A stretch of DNA of 46,030 nucleotides from Gordonia polyisoprenivorans NBRC 16320 = JCM 10675 (GTDB lineage: Bacteria > Actinomycetota > Actinomycetes > Mycobacteriales > Mycobacteriaceae), in assembly GCF_000241325.1 (NCBI RefSeq), contig NZ_BAEI01000066.1, forward strand, positions 1 to 46,030, written 5' to 3'. Within the stretch, counting starts at the first letter, position 1. Each line of letters opens with the position of its first letter. Positions 1-12,654 of this stretch are shown here, piece after piece. The notes beneath the pieces were generated by a model, which did no database searches, was not told the origin of the DNA, and saw only the letters and a program-made list of their open reading frames with translations. The position numbers and the translations under genes were made by a program.

Positions 1-3974
<3,974 letters not shown>

Positions 3975-3980
3975 ATACAA

Positions 3981-3986
3981 ATGGTA
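3981..3986 (-). promoter_or_regulatory. Candidate -10 box for leaderless LysR gene
   Basis: On the minus strand this reads TACCAT, followed by 6 nt and the ATG at 3974. There is no Shine-Dalgarno string before the ATG. Confidence 0.45.
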
Positions 3987-3999
3987 GTTGATCGAATAC

Positions 4000-4028
4000 C
4001 AATACAAATCGATGGTGTTTGTGTATTG
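4000..4028. promoter_or_regulatory. Candidate LysR operator between divergent genes
   Basis: A perfect 7-bp inverted repeat, CAATACA-N15-TGTATTG, is centred near 4014 in the divergent promoter region. LysR proteins typically bind dyads with a T-N11-A core in such a place. A TAGCGT at 4036-4041 is a plausible -10 for the dehydrogenase, giving a leader of roughly 58 nt; the dyad would lie just upstream of it. This stretch is also locally AT-rich compared with its surroundings. Confidence 0.5.
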
Positions 4029-4105
4029 CTGCTCGTAGCGTGAATGATCACAGGCGAGAGGCGACATGCCGATCGCGTAGGGACGAGGCAACGAAATGGG
4101 GGCGC

Positions 4106-4888
4106 ATGACCGGCACCGTCACGCACTCGGCGATCACACATGAGGATCTGTCCGGCAAGACCGCCGTCGTTGCGGCCGGCGCCAAGAATCTCGGTGGACT
4201 GATCTCGACCGAACTCGCGCGATCCGGCGCCAACGTGGTCGTCCACCATCATGGTGACTCCTCACGTGCAGATGCCGAGCGCACCGTCGCCGAGATCGCG
4301 GCGCTGGGCGCCGAGGCGATCACGGTCGCCGGCGATCTCACTCGTCCGGCCGCGGTCACCGCGCTCTTCGACGCCGCCATCGACGCCTTCGGCAGCGTCG
4401 ATCTGGCGGTCAACACCGTCGGCAAGGTACTGCGGAAACCGCTGGTCGAGGTCACCGAGGCCGAATACGATTCGATGTTCGACATCAATGCCAAGAGCGC
4501 CTTCTTCTTCCTCGCCGAAGCCGGTAAACGGTTGTCCGACAACGGATCGGTGGTCACCATCGTCACCTCGCTGCTGGCCGCATTCACCGACGGGTACTCG
4601 ACGTATGCCGGCAGCAAGAGTCCCGTGGAGCACTTCACCCGCGCGGCGGCAAAGGAATTCGCCGACCGCGGGATCTCGGTCAACAACATCGCGCCCGGGC
4701 CCATGGACACCCCGTTCTTCTATCCGCAGGAGACCCCCGAGCGTGTCGAGTTCCACAAGTCGCAGGCCATGGGTGGGCGGCTGACGGAGATCTCCGATAT
4801 CGCACCGATCGTGAAATTCCTTGCCACCGATGGGCATTGGATCACCGGACAGACTCTGTTCGCCAACGGCGGCTACACCACCCGGTGA
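4106..4888 (+). CDS. Short-chain dehydrogenase/reductase with atypical cofactor loop
   Basis: The 260-residue protein has the SDR catalytic residues Ser155, Tyr167 and Lys171 (YAGSK), a conserved DI-N segment (FDINAKSA) and the C-terminal GQTLFANGG signature. The nucleotide-binding loop reads AAGAKNLGG (about residues 23-31) instead of TGxxxGxG, so the middle glycine is displaced. The usual NNAG is VNTVG. Start ATG 4106 gives the usual distance to the Rossmann loop; an upstream ATG (4019) would add 29 Arg-rich residues and overlap the operator. It is followed by a SnoaL-like gene 40 bp away and is probably under the divergent LysR protein. NAD(P)H-dependent redox activity is likely; the substrate is unknown. 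Confidence 0.9.
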   Translation: MTGTVTHSAITHEDLSGKTAVVAAGAKNLGGLISTELARSGANVVVHHHGDSSRADAERTVAEIAALGAEAITVAGDLTRPAAVTALFDAAIDAFGSVDLAVNTVGKVLRKPLVEVTEAEYDSMFDINAKSAFFFLAEAGKRLSDNGSVVTIVTSLLAAFTDGYSTYAGSKSPVEHFTRAAAKEFADRGISVNNIAPGPMDTPFFYPQETPERVEFHKSQAMGGRLTEISDIAPIVKFLATDGHWITGQTLFANGGYTTR

Positions 4889-4928
4889 GTGCCGATCGAG
4901 CCGCAACGAACCCGAGGAGGCGACACCC

Positions 4929-5279
4929 ATGACCGACGCCCCGCCCATCAGCTCCCTACCCGCACCTGTCCGCGCGTCGATCGAGGCAACCAATGCGGGT
5001 GATCTCGCCGCCTTTCTCGCGACATTCACACCCGATGGGGCGGTGGATGATTGGGGTCGCACCTTCACCGGTCGGGAGCCGATCGCCGCATGGAGTGACG
5101 CCGAGTACATCGGCAAGAACATGACACTCGAGGTGCTCTCGGCCGAGTTCCCCGACGTGCGCACGGTCGTCGTCAAGGCCTCCGTCGGTGGCGACGGGTT
5201 CAACGGTCCGTCGACGTTCACCTACCGAATCGACGGTGACGAGGGCGCCGCGGTGACGCTCATGCAGATCCGCGAATAG
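4929..5279 (+). CDS. SnoaL/NTF2-like small protein
   Basis: The protein has 116 residues with the SnoaL/NTF2-like pattern: an opening helix (ASIEATNAGDLAAFLATFTPDG), a tryptophan-bearing strand (VDDWGRTFTG) with REPIAAWSD, and C-terminal beta strands. Such proteins are cone-shaped folds that act as isomerases, cyclases or ligand-binding domains. A strong ribosome binding site (GAGGAGGCG from about 4915) supports ATG 4929. It lies 40 bp after the dehydrogenase on the same strand and is likely co-transcribed, so the pair may act on one small substrate. No specific reaction can be named. Confidence 0.8.
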   Translation: MTDAPPISSLPAPVRASIEATNAGDLAAFLATFTPDGAVDDWGRTFTGREPIAAWSDAEYIGKNMTLEVLSAEFPDVRTVVVKASVGGDGFNGPSTFTYRIDGDEGAAVTLMQIRE

Positions 5280-5305
5280 GGCGGATGCGCGAATGGCGGC
5301 CTGGC

Positions 5306-5815
5306 TCAGCCCAGGGCGGCGTCGAAGGCTCGGTGGGCGATATCGTCGAAAACCACGAATCGCACGGATCGCACCGCCGTCGACGATTCGCGGACGGTCT
5401 GCACGGCGATCCGTGCGCCGCCCTCGACGGGCCATCGGTAGATCCCGGTCGAGATGGCTGGGAAGGCCACCGTCTGGGCGCCGAGATCGTCGGCGACACG
5501 TAGGGATTCGCGATAACACGAAGCGAGTAGTGGCGAGCGGTCGTCGGAGGTGGAGTACACCGGCCCGACGGTGTGGATGACCCATCGGGCGTCGAGGTCG
5601 CCGGCGGTCGTCGCCGCTGCCGCGCCGGTCGGCAATCCGTCGGGATAGGTGCTCGCGCGCAATTCCCGACAGGCGGTGAGAATGGCCGGGCCACCTCTGC
5701 GATGAATCGCTCCGTCGACCCCGCCGCCACCGAGGAGCGAGGAGTTGGCGGCGTTGACGATCGCATCCACCGACTCGTCGGTGATGTCGCCGCGTACCAC
5801 GGTGATCTCGGGCAC
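5306..5815 (-). CDS. Macrodomain protein (ADP-ribose / O-acetyl-ADP-ribose hydrolase type)
   Basis: The 169-residue protein is a single macrodomain of the YmdB type. It shows GDITDESVDAIVNAANSSLLGGGGVDGAIH split over the ADP-ribose-binding strands (Asn-Ala-Ala-Asn and the Gly-rich loop with VDGAI), then a VIHTVGP strand and a FPAISTGIYRWP loop. Family members remove acetyl or ADP-ribosyl groups from ADP-ribose conjugates. It starts with GTG at 5815, only 6 bp after the stop of the ACT protein gene, so both are probably on one transcript. It is convergent with the SnoaL-like gene. Confidence 0.92.
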   Translation of the reverse strand: MPEITVVRGDITDESVDAIVNAANSSLLGGGGVDGAIHRRGGPAILTACRELRASTYPDGLPTGAAAATTAGDLDARWVIHTVGPVYSTSDDRSPLLASCYRESLRVADDLGAQTVAFPAISTGIYRWPVEGGARIAVQTVRESSTAVRSVRFVVFDDIAHRAFDAALG

Positions 5816-5821
5816 GGGCGC

Positions 5822-6490
5822 TCAGGATTCCGCGCGCAACACCGTGGACACGATCCCGGCGAGATAACCGAGTCGCGCGATCTCCGACGGACGGAAGTCC
5901 GGTCCGCCGATGCGTCCCAACAGAATTGCCTTCGATCCGTCACCGAGCGGAGCGGCCGCCAACCGGGTGTCCATCTCCTGCCAACCCTCGGGTACCCAGT
6001 CGGCTTCGGAGTCGAGCCGGACGGCGCTCTGCAGCGGGAGCCAGTCCACAGTTGTCGCATGCGTCTCGGGCGCACCGGAACTGCCGAACAACTGCAGCAC
6101 ACCACCCGCGGCCCGGGTCAGCACCGTCGCCCACGACACCCGCAGCACGCGAGGCGCATTGTCGACCAGTACCTGCAATCGGTCATCGAGTGCGGTGGCG
6201 ACCTGATCGACCAACTCCAGCTCGCGATGGGTGTCGAGCACTCCGGAGTACGGGCGGATCGAGTCCACCCGGACGCCCTTGACCTTCTCTGCGGCGGTGA
6301 TCAGCGTGTCCGGCAGTGAGCCGGGCGCCACCTCGACCACGAGGTCATCGACCGCATAGCCGTCCGCACGTTCGACGACCTCGAGGGACAAGATGTCGGC
6401 GCCGACCGAGCCGAGCTGGACGGCGAGCAGACCGAGACTTCCCGGCCGGTCTTGGAGGTACACCCGAAGCAGGTAGGACACGGCCGCCAT
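5822..6490 (-). CDS. ACT-domain amino-acid-binding protein (Rv3013-like)
   Basis: The 222-residue protein begins with an ACT domain (YLLRVYLQDRPGSLGLLA, residues about 5-75), a fold that binds amino acids and regulates metabolic enzymes. The rest (WATVLTRAAGGVLQLFG to EIARLGYLAGIVSTVL) resembles a degenerate GAF-like domain in its mycobacterial counterpart Rv3013, which also sits between ligA and gatC. The start at 6490 matches the family N-terminus; an in-frame ATG at 6565 would add 25 Arg/Ala-rich residues. No clear Shine-Dalgarno is seen. The exact role is unknown; a regulatory sensor of an amino acid is plausible. Confidence 0.85.
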   Translation of the reverse strand: MAAVSYLLRVYLQDRPGSLGLLAVQLGSVGADILSLEVVERADGYAVDDLVVEVAPGSLPDTLITAAEKVKGVRVDSIRPYSGVLDTHRELELVDQVATALDDRLQVLVDNAPRVLRVSWATVLTRAAGGVLQLFGSSGAPETHATTVDWLPLQSAVRLDSEADWVPEGWQEMDTRLAAAPLGDGSKAILLGRIGGPDFRPSEIARLGYLAGIVSTVLRAES

Positions 6491-6737
6491 TGTCGCACCG
6501 GCCCAGCGGTGCTGCCGAGGACGGGCCGCCGGTGCCCGGGTGCGGTCGGCGACGATGCCGGTCACGCGAATCCCCGAGCACGGTCATCGGCGATGGCGAA
6601 TGCGGTGCGGGCGCACGTTCGGCAGCATGCGAGCGACGCGCTCGTGACGATGATCACGCCGGCGATCCTACGCCCGTCTAATCACTTCCCGACGCGGCGA
6701 CGCTGCACGGTGACCGAACCGACGCCACGATGGAACC

Positions 6738-7349
6738 GTGGCCGACACCAACGACGACACAGAACCCGGCGACCGGTCCGGCGCGCACGCACCCGACCGT
6801 GAGGCGGCGCATGTGACCACATCGGTGGCCCGGCGCATCGAGCCGGGCCGAGAACATGACTTCGTCACGTGGACCGACGCCGGAATCGCGTTGGCGCGAA
6901 CCTTTCCCGGATTTCTCGGGGGCGGCTGGCTACGGTCGGCAAAACGGCCCGACGAGTACTACGTCGTCTATCGGTTCGCCGACGGGTCGGCGCTCGACGA
7001 CTGGGACAGGTCTCCGGTTCGCCGGGCATGGCTGACGCGAGGCGAGGGCGTGGCGGTCGAACACGCCACGCATCGACTCTCGGGTATCGAGGGATGGTTC
7101 GAACCGCAATCCCATCTGACGCATGCGGTCCGCGTGCTCGGTGCGCCGCCGCCGCGCTGGAAGCAGGCGATCACCATCTGGCTGGGATTCTTCCCGTTGT
7201 CGGTGCTGATCAATTATCTGGTGGTTGCCCATCTCGGTGATCTGCCGCTGGTGCTCAAGACGCTGATCGCCACGCTGATCAGCACCCCGGTGATGGTGTA
7301 CGTGCTGCTGCCGTGGATCACCGCCCGCCTGGCGCGATGGCTGCGCTGA
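6738..7349 (+). CDS. ABM-domain membrane protein (antibiotic biosynthesis monooxygenase-like)
   Basis: The protein has 203 residues. After a polar N-terminus (about 25 residues), residues 27-115 resemble an ABM dimeric alpha-beta barrel ([16 protein letters not shown], a helix, then [13 protein letters not shown]). The C-terminal third carries two predicted membrane helices (about 146-166 and 172-194), ending in a basic ARLARWLR tail. Soluble ABM domains are monooxygenases or stress proteins; fusion to two membrane helices is a known actinobacterial variant of unknown role. GTG 6738 is the most reasonable start, but it lacks an obvious ribosome binding site. It lies upstream of gatC on the same strand, with a likely separate gat promoter between them. 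Confidence 0.75.
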   Translation: MADTNDDTEPGDRSGAHAPDREAAHVTTSVARRIEPGREHDFVTWTDAGIALARTFPGFLGGGWLRSAKRPDEYYVVYRFADGSALDDWDRSPVRRAWLTRGEGVAVEHATHRLSGIEGWFEPQSHLTHAVRVLGAPPPRWKQAITIWLGFFPLSVLINYLVVAHLGDLPLVLKTLIATLISTPVMVYVLLPWITARLARWLR

Positions 7350-7357
7350 CCGTGGCC

Positions 7358-7363
7358 TAGGCT
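7358..7363 (+). promoter_or_regulatory. Candidate -10 box for gatCA
   Basis: TAGGCT matches TANNNT and would start a transcript near 7370, leaving a leader of about 90 nt before gatC that contains a 15-bp tandem repeat (7400-7431). Confidence 0.35.
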
Positions 7364-7399
7364 TGACGGGGTTGCCGGTCGGTAGACCGACCGCAGCGA

Positions 7400-7431
7400 C
7401 ATCGGGCCCGGCGACGCATCGGGCCCGGCGA
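7400..7431 (+). repeat. 15-bp direct repeat in the gatC leader
   Basis: CATCGGGCCCGGCGA occurs at 7400-7414 and 7417-7431, separated by 2 bp. The GGGCCC in each copy is self-complementary, so the copies could pair with each other. No known riboswitch is recognised. Confidence 0.75.
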
Positions 7432-7458
7432 GATCCGGCACGGAAGGACACGATCGAC

Positions 7459-7818
7459 ATGGCAGGGGACTCAGAGTCCGCGAGCACGGGGTCTGTGGAC
7501 ACCGGATCCGCGGCCACCGGATCTGCGATCACCCGCGACGAGGTTGCGCATCTGGCCCGGCTGTCGCGGCTGGCGCTGAGCGAGGACGAACTCGACGTCT
7601 ATGCGCAGCAACTCGATTCGATTCTCGCCCATGTCGCGCAGGTGTCGGAGGTGGCCGCCGACGACGTGCCACCGACCGCCCATCCGGCGGCGCTGGCCAA
7701 TGTGCTGCGTCCCGATGTGGCCGTACCGGGGCTGACCACCGAGCAGGCGCTGTCCGGGGCGCCCGCCGTCGAGCAGGATCGTTTCGCGGTCCCGCAGATC
7801 CTGGGGGAGGAACAGTGA
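7459..7818 (+). CDS. gatC: Asp/Glu-tRNA(Asn/Gln) amidotransferase subunit C
   Basis: GatC is the small subunit of GatCAB, which turns mischarged Glu-tRNA(Gln) (and in many bacteria Asp-tRNA(Asn)) into the correct aminoacyl-tRNA. The 119-residue protein has the family core [22 protein letters not shown], then the central helix and the DRFAVPQIL tail that wraps around GatA. The first ~24 residues are an extra Gly/Ser/Thr-rich segment built of short TGS repeats. ATG 7459 follows a GGAAGG ribosome binding site. It overlaps gatA by 4 bp (GTGA), which implies translational coupling. Confidence 0.96.
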   Translation: MAGDSESASTGSVDTGSAATGSAITRDEVAHLARLSRLALSEDELDVYAQQLDSILAHVAQVSEVAADDVPPTAHPAALANVLRPDVAVPGLTTEQALSGAPAVEQDRFAVPQILGEEQ

Positions 7819-9308
7819 GCGCGCCGTCGACCCGTACGTCCACCGAGATCACCGGCCTGACCGCCGCCGAACTGGGCGCCAAGATCGCCGCCCGCGAGGT
7901 GTCCTCGGTCGAGGTGACCTCGGCGCATCTCGATCGCATCGCCGAGATCGACAACCAACTGGGCGCATTCCTGCACGTCAGTGGTCCGCAAGCGCTGGTG
8001 GCGGCCAAGGCGGCCGACGACGCCATCGCCGCGGGCGAGGTGCGGTCGCCGCTTGCCGGTGTACCGATCGCCCTCAAGGACGTGTTCACCACCACCGATG
8101 CGCCGACCACCTGCGGGTCGAAGATCCTCGAAGGCTGGGTGCCCCCGTACGACGCGACCGTCACCGAGCGGCTGCGCTCGGCGGGTCTGCCGATCCTCGG
8201 CAAGACCAACATGGACGAGTTCGCGATGGGCAGTTCCACCGAGAACTCCGCCTACCAGGTGACGCGAAATCCCTGGGACGTCACCAGGATTCCCGGCGGC
8301 TCGGGCGGCGGTAGTGCTGCGGCACTCGCCTCGTTCCAGGCCCCGCTGGCCATCGGCACCGACACCGGTGGATCGATCCGCCAACCCGCAGCGGTCACCG
8401 CCACCGTCGGCGTCAAGCCGACCTACGGCACCGTCTCCCGGTACGGGCTCGTCGCGTGCGCGTCGTCGCTCGACCAGGGTGGGCCGTGTGCGCGCACCGT
8501 GCTCGACACCGCGCTGCTCCACGAGATCATCGCCGGTCACGACCCGCGCGACTCCACCTCGATCGACGCCCCGGTCCCGGATGTGGTCGGCGCGGCCAAG
8601 GCCGGTGCGGCGGGCGATCTGAGTGGCGTGCGCGTGGGCGTTGTCCGCGAACTGCAGGGGGAGGGCTACCAGTCCGGGGTGCTCGCCTCCTTCGAACAGG
8701 CCGTTGCCGAGCTGACCGCGCGCGGGGCGCAGGTCGTCGAGGTGTCGTGCCCGCACTTCACCTACGCGCTCGGCGCGTACTACCTGATCCTGCCCAGCGA
8801 GGTGTCGAGCAACCTCGCGCGCTTCGACGCCATGCGCTACGGACTGCGCGTCGGCGACGACGGCCACCACAGCGCCGAAGAGGTCATGGCGCTCACCCGG
8901 GAAGCCGGTTTCGGCCCGGAGGTCAAGCGCCGCATCATGATCGGCACCTACGCACTGTCCTCGGGCTACTACGACGCCTACTACGGTCAGGCCCAGAAGG
9001 TGCGAACCCTCATCGCCGCCGACTTCGACGCCGCCTTCGAGAAGGTCGACGTCCTGGTCTCACCGACCACCCCGACGACCGCGTTCCGGATCGGCGAGAG
9101 GGTCGACGATCCGCTCGCGATGTATCTGTTCGACCTGGCGACGCTCCCGGTGAACCTCGCCGGTGTCGCGGCGATGTCGGTGCCGTCCGGTGTCTCCGCC
9201 GACGACGGGCTGCCCGTCGGGTTGCAGATCATGGCTCCAGCACTCGCCGACGACCGGCTCTACCGTGTGGGGGCGGCCTACGAAGCCGCCCGCGGACCGA
9301 TCGCGTAA
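7815..9308 (+). CDS. gatA: Asp/Glu-tRNA(Asn/Gln) amidotransferase subunit A
   Basis: GatA is the glutaminase/amidase subunit: it hydrolyses glutamine and channels ammonia to GatB. The 497-residue protein carries the amidase signature with a readable Ser-cisSer-Lys triad: Lys88 (PIALKDVF), cis-Ser163 (GGSGGGS) and nucleophile Ser187 ([11 protein letters not shown]). It starts at GTG 7815, overlapping gatC by 4 bp. gatB is not adjacent; it lies about 5.6 kb downstream beyond pfkA, the same split seen in mycobacteria. The 3' end is 10 bp from a convergent hydrolase gene, with no obvious terminator. Confidence 0.97.
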   Translation: MSAPSTRTSTEITGLTAAELGAKIAAREVSSVEVTSAHLDRIAEIDNQLGAFLHVSGPQALVAAKAADDAIAAGEVRSPLAGVPIALKDVFTTTDAPTTCGSKILEGWVPPYDATVTERLRSAGLPILGKTNMDEFAMGSSTENSAYQVTRNPWDVTRIPGGSGGGSAAALASFQAPLAIGTDTGGSIRQPAAVTATVGVKPTYGTVSRYGLVACASSLDQGGPCARTVLDTALLHEIIAGHDPRDSTSIDAPVPDVVGAAKAGAAGDLSGVRVGVVRELQGEGYQSGVLASFEQAVAELTARGAQVVEVSCPHFTYALGAYYLILPSEVSSNLARFDAMRYGLRVGDDGHHSAEEVMALTREAGFGPEVKRRIMIGTYALSSGYYDAYYGQAQKVRTLIAADFDAAFEKVDVLVSPTTPTTAFRIGERVDDPLAMYLFDLATLPVNLAGVAAMSVPSGVSADDGLPVGLQIMAPALADDRLYRVGAAYEAARGPIA

Positions 9309-9318
9309 CTTCCCGGCA

Positions 9319-10536
9319 TCACGGCAGCGCGCCCTGTTCGGGCCCGTAGCGGTGCCCGGTCCCGGCGGGGCCGTCGAGGGCGCCGAGCAGATCCACCGAC
9401 GTCTGCACGAACGACACCACCGGCAGCCACGGCGGGGTGTGCATCCGCGCACCCACGATCCGGGTCTGCGCCGGGCGTGTCGGTGGGCGCCACACCGCTG
9501 CCGTCGACCATCGGGTGACCGGGTCGGACGAGTTGGCGAACACGATGCGCGACGACCCGCCGCCCCGCGGATCGACGGTGTCGGCGGGGACCCCGGCCAG
9601 CACGGTGCCCGCCACCGCACCCGGATGGCGGGTATTGGCCCACTCCCGCGCACGGTCGGCGCCGAGGGCGCCCAGACTCTGTCCGTAGAGGTACACCCGC
9701 GGTCGAGCGACACCCGGCGGCAGCGAGTCGCGGGCGTCGAGGACGTGGCGTAACAGGGCCACGGTTGCGGTTGTGGCCGAACCGCGGTCGGAGACGAAGA
9801 CCCGCCAGGACGAGGCCGATGCGTACGGCAACGACAAGAACTCCACATCGTCGTGCAGACGTGCGCGCATCGCCGTCGTCGCCTGCGGGTCGACCCACCC
9901 CGATCCGGTGGGTACCGCGATCACCACCGCGCCGCGGCGCAAACCGCCCTCGCGAACCCACGTGTCGGTGAGAACGGTTGCTGCTCGGTCGATGTCGGCA
10001 GCCGTGGGTGTGGCATCGATCGATGCGGCAGCCGAGGTCGCGGGCGTGGCGAACAGTACGACCGTGGCGAGTGCTGCGGTTGCCGCCATCGCAGCGCGGC
10101 GCCCGAACCATGCGACCGCGACGAACCCCGCACATCCGGCCGCGGCCGGCGCCGCAGGGTATGCGGGCCCCACGCCTGCGATTCCGATATCGCTGCGGAG
10201 AATGTTCTGCCACAACGTGTTTGCAATCGACCCGGCCATCAGGACGGCGACCGCGAGAGCGGCAACCGCCCACGAGGTGATGAGGCGTTCGGGCCGTGCC
10301 GACCCGAGTGCACGACCCACCGCCGTCATCACCGCCACGCACACGCCGGTCAGGACGGCTGCGGTGACGACATCCCGTGGCAACGAGCCCGGCCACAAGG
10401 CGATGAGCGCGCCGATGAGCCCGCCGACCACGGTGAGCGAACCCGGTGGGGAGAGTCGGCCCAGTGCTCGTCGGACCAGCGCTCGTCGGCCCAGTGCTCG
10501 TCGGTTCGGTGCGACGGTGTCGACGGCGGAGGTCAT
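9319..10536 (-). CDS. Membrane-anchored alpha/beta hydrolase (Abhydrolase_9 type)
   Basis: The 405-residue protein has an N-terminal membrane part with about four to five hydrophobic helices between residues 34 and 172. An extracytoplasmic hydrolase domain follows, with the family signature GSGWVDP (211-217) and a nucleophile elbow GQSLGA (Ser287). This fits the actinobacterial Abhydrolase_9 family, usually nearer 500-550 residues, so this copy is short. ATG 10536 overlaps the stop of the phospholipase gene by ATGA, implying coupled translation. A lipase or esterase acting on envelope lipids together with the phospholipase is a reasonable inference, not shown. The extended open frame upstream is the shadow of the phospholipase gene. 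Confidence 0.82.
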   Translation of the reverse strand: MTSAVDTVAPNRRALGRRALVRRALGRLSPPGSLTVVGGLIGALIALWPGSLPRDVVTAAVLTGVCVAVMTAVGRALGSARPERLITSWAVAALAVAVLMAGSIANTLWQNILRSDIGIAGVGPAYPAAPAAAGCAGFVAVAWFGRRAAMAATAALATVVLFATPATSAAASIDATPTAADIDRAATVLTDTWVREGGLRRGAVVIAVPTGSGWVDPQATTAMRARLHDDVEFLSLPYASASSWRVFVSDRGSATTATVALLRHVLDARDSLPPGVARPRVYLYGQSLGALGADRAREWANTRHPGAVAGTVLAGVPADTVDPRGGGSSRIVFANSSDPVTRWSTAAVWRPPTRPAQTRIVGARMHTPPWLPVVSFVQTSVDLLGALDGPAGTGHRYGPEQGALP

Positions 10537-11159
10537 CGCGCCACCCCGCTGTGGCCACCGACCTCGGCGATGACCCGAACGGCGGTCGACGCCGCGATCG
10601 TCGTCATCGACTCCGACGGTGCCGGCGGGCCGGAGTACTGCCGCCACGTGTTCAGGGCCAGGCCGGCGCGACTGAGCTCGGCGGCAGCCGAACACACGGG
10701 ATCGTGGCACGCCGCGTGCATCCGCTCGATGAGCATGTGATCGAGGGCCGGTCGGGCCCACGGGCCCAGCGGGCGGCCGGTGCGCTGCGCGTAGCGCAGC
10801 AGATCATAGCCGAAATCGTGTGTGCGACAAGCATTCTCAAACCGCTCGGGTAAGGGGATCGGCGATGAGCAGCCGCCGTCGGGGTTGGCCGGGTAGCCGC
10901 TCTCGAGCACTGGTCGATAACCCATGACGGCCGCGAAATCCGTGGGGAGAACACGCTGCACGCTCTCCGGATGGGGGCCGACGAGCGTGCGAACCGTCTG
11001 CTCCGCGGCGGTGGCGTCGGTCGGGGAGTGATCGAGCACCGCCGATGCCCTTCCGGCGGCCATCACGTGCAACGCCATCACGGTCAGGCCGATCAGAATC
11101 CACATCACCGGACGGAAGCCACGTCGCCGCCGTGTTCGTCGAGCATCGTCAGAAGTCAT
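10533..11159 (-). CDS. Secreted prokaryotic phospholipase A2
   Basis: The 208-residue protein begins with a basic stretch and a hydrophobic signal segment (about residues 15-40, ending GRASA), which suggests Sec export. The mature part has the prokaryotic PLA2 motif CRTHDFGYDLLRY with the catalytic pair His114-Asp115, and nearby Cys97 and Cys111 able to form the conserved disulfide. Two more cysteines lie in HAACHDPVC. The enzyme would cleave the sn-2 ester of phospholipids. ATG 11159 is preceded by TAGCGT and 7 nt, so the mRNA may be leaderless. It is the first gene of a two-gene operon with the membrane hydrolase and is divergent from a histidine kinase. Confidence 0.88.
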   Translation of the reverse strand: MTSDDARRTRRRRGFRPVMWILIGLTVMALHVMAAGRASAVLDHSPTDATAAEQTVRTLVGPHPESVQRVLPTDFAAVMGYRPVLESGYPANPDGGCSSPIPLPERFENACRTHDFGYDLLRYAQRTGRPLGPWARPALDHMLIERMHAACHDPVCSAAAELSRAGLALNTWRQYSGPPAPSESMTTIAASTAVRVIAEVGGHSGVAR

Positions 11160-11166
11160 GCCGCTG

Positions 11167-11172
11167 ACGCTA
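11167..11172 (-). promoter_or_regulatory. Candidate -10 box for leaderless phospholipase gene
   Basis: The minus strand reads TAGCGT, then 7 nt, then the ATG at 11159. A second TAGCGT on the plus strand (11313-11318) may serve the divergent kinase gene. Confidence 0.5.
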
Positions 11173-11336
11173 GGAACGATGATCACGTGGGCACATCGCC
11201 CGCGCGAGCCGATCGGTGTCGGCTCCGTAGAGGGTGACTGTGGACCGGTCTGGCTCTTGGGTAGCGTGCGGATCCCACTCCGCAGTATGAGGACTTCGAC
11301 CGATACGCCGCCTAGCGTGGAGGTCGAGGTGATCAC

Positions 11337-12644
11337 ATGATGGGACGGATGGTCCGAGCGGCACGCGCTGCGGCCGTGGATGAACTGCGCACGTTGCCGG
11401 TCGTGGCGCACCCGGGCGTGCGTGCCTGGGTGCGGTCTCCGGGTAACTGGTTCTTCGCGATCTTCGCGGGGGTGCTGTTCGCGGTGTCGTGGCCGACAAT
11501 GCCTCTGACACTGAATGTTCCGGCGTACGCCTGGCCGATTCTGGCTGCGGTGGCGGCGTGGCCGGTGGCGATGGCGTGGAGTGCGCCGATGCTGGGCTGG
11601 GCGATCTCGGTGATCGGGGCGCAGCTCATCGGGCTGTTCATCCCCGCGGCACCGGGGTGGCCGTGGACGATTCAGGTCACCCACATCATCGCGTTCCTGA
11701 TCCTGACGTTCATGGCGTATCTGCGCTGCCCGTTGCGGTTGCTCGCGCCGGTGTGGATCTGCGCGTCGCTGGTGATGGCGTTCGCGGCACCGCCGGGCGC
11801 GCGGGTCGGCTGGGTGGTCGGACTGACCTTCATGGCCGTCGTCGTGGCCCTGCTGCGCGGGTTGCTCACCTCGCGCAGGCAACTCGCCGTGCGCACCGAG
11901 GAGACCAAGGTCGCCGAGTCGACCAGCGCGGTGCTGCAGGAACGTGCCCGGATCGCTCGAGACCTGCACGACGTTGTGGCACATCGCATGTCGATGGTCG
12001 TCGTGATGGCCCAGACCGCGCGGTACCGGCTGCCCGACGTCGACGAGGTCTGCGCGGCCGAGTTCGAGGCGATCGCGCAGGCCGCGCGCACCTCACTCGA
12101 CGAGGTGCGGCAATTGCTCGGCGTCCTGCGGGTGTCGGGAGCCGGCGATGGAGGGGAGGTGGCGCCCGCCCCGAGTCCCGGCCTCGCCGACATCGACGCG
12201 CTGATCAGCCAGACCCGCCGGGCCGGCGCGCGAATCGACTTCACCGACGAACTCGACCACCCGGTGTTCGCCGAGTCGTCGGCGCTGGTGATCTATCGCA
12301 TCGTGCAGGAATGCCTGGCCAACGCGACGCGGCATGCGCCGGGCGGCGACATCGAGGTGCGTCTGACCCCGGTCGTCGGCGAGCCGTACGCGGGTCCCGC
12401 CGCACAGGTCAGCGTCGTCAACACCGCCCCGACCGAACCTCCCCTGCACCTGTCCGGGGCCGGGGTGGGTATCGCGGGTATGGGCGACCGGGCGCGGGCG
12501 GTGGCCGGATCCCTGACCGCCACACCCACATCCGACGGCGGATTCGCGGTGCGCGCCCACATCCCCGCCTCGGCACGGACTCCGGTGATGTCGTCGCTCG
12601 CGGTGTCGCATGGTGCGGTGCCGGAGCTCCCCGCCAACGGGTAA
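11337..12644 (+). CDS. NarL-family sensor histidine kinase
   Basis: The 435-residue protein has about six membrane helices in residues 35-180, a short coiled linker, and a HisKA_3 dimerisation domain with the phospho-acceptor His211 (RARIARDLHDVVAHR). A C-terminal HATPase domain follows (VQECLANATRHA, then GAGVGIAGMGDRA). Little lies outside the membrane, so the sensor probably detects a membrane-borne or intramembrane cue such as envelope stress. ATG 11337 follows GAGGTG at a good distance; ATG 11340 is nearly equivalent. It is followed by its response regulator after 10 bp and is divergent from the phospholipase operon, which may be a target. Confidence 0.95.
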   Translation: MMGRMVRAARAAAVDELRTLPVVAHPGVRAWVRSPGNWFFAIFAGVLFAVSWPTMPLTLNVPAYAWPILAAVAAWPVAMAWSAPMLGWAISVIGAQLIGLFIPAAPGWPWTIQVTHIIAFLILTFMAYLRCPLRLLAPVWICASLVMAFAAPPGARVGWVVGLTFMAVVVALLRGLLTSRRQLAVRTEETKVAESTSAVLQERARIARDLHDVVAHRMSMVVVMAQTARYRLPDVDEVCAAEFEAIAQAARTSLDEVRQLLGVLRVSGAGDGGEVAPAPSPGLADIDALISQTRRAGARIDFTDELDHPVFAESSALVIYRIVQECLANATRHAPGGDIEVRLTPVVGEPYAGPAAQVSVVNTAPTEPPLHLSGAGVGIAGMGDRARAVAGSLTATPTSDGGFAVRAHIPASARTPVMSSLAVSHGAVPELPANG

Positions 12645-12647
12645 CGT
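12642..12647 (+). promoter_or_regulatory. Candidate internal -10 box before the response regulator
   Basis: TAACGT begins at the kinase stop codon and lies 7 nt before GTG 12655. It may give a second, leaderless transcript for the regulator alone. Confidence 0.4.
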
Positions 12648-12654
12648 TGCGGCC

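Noticed and set aside
7364..7458. T-box riboswitch before gatC
   Set aside because: No T-box sequence, specifier loop or terminator/antiterminator pair could be found.
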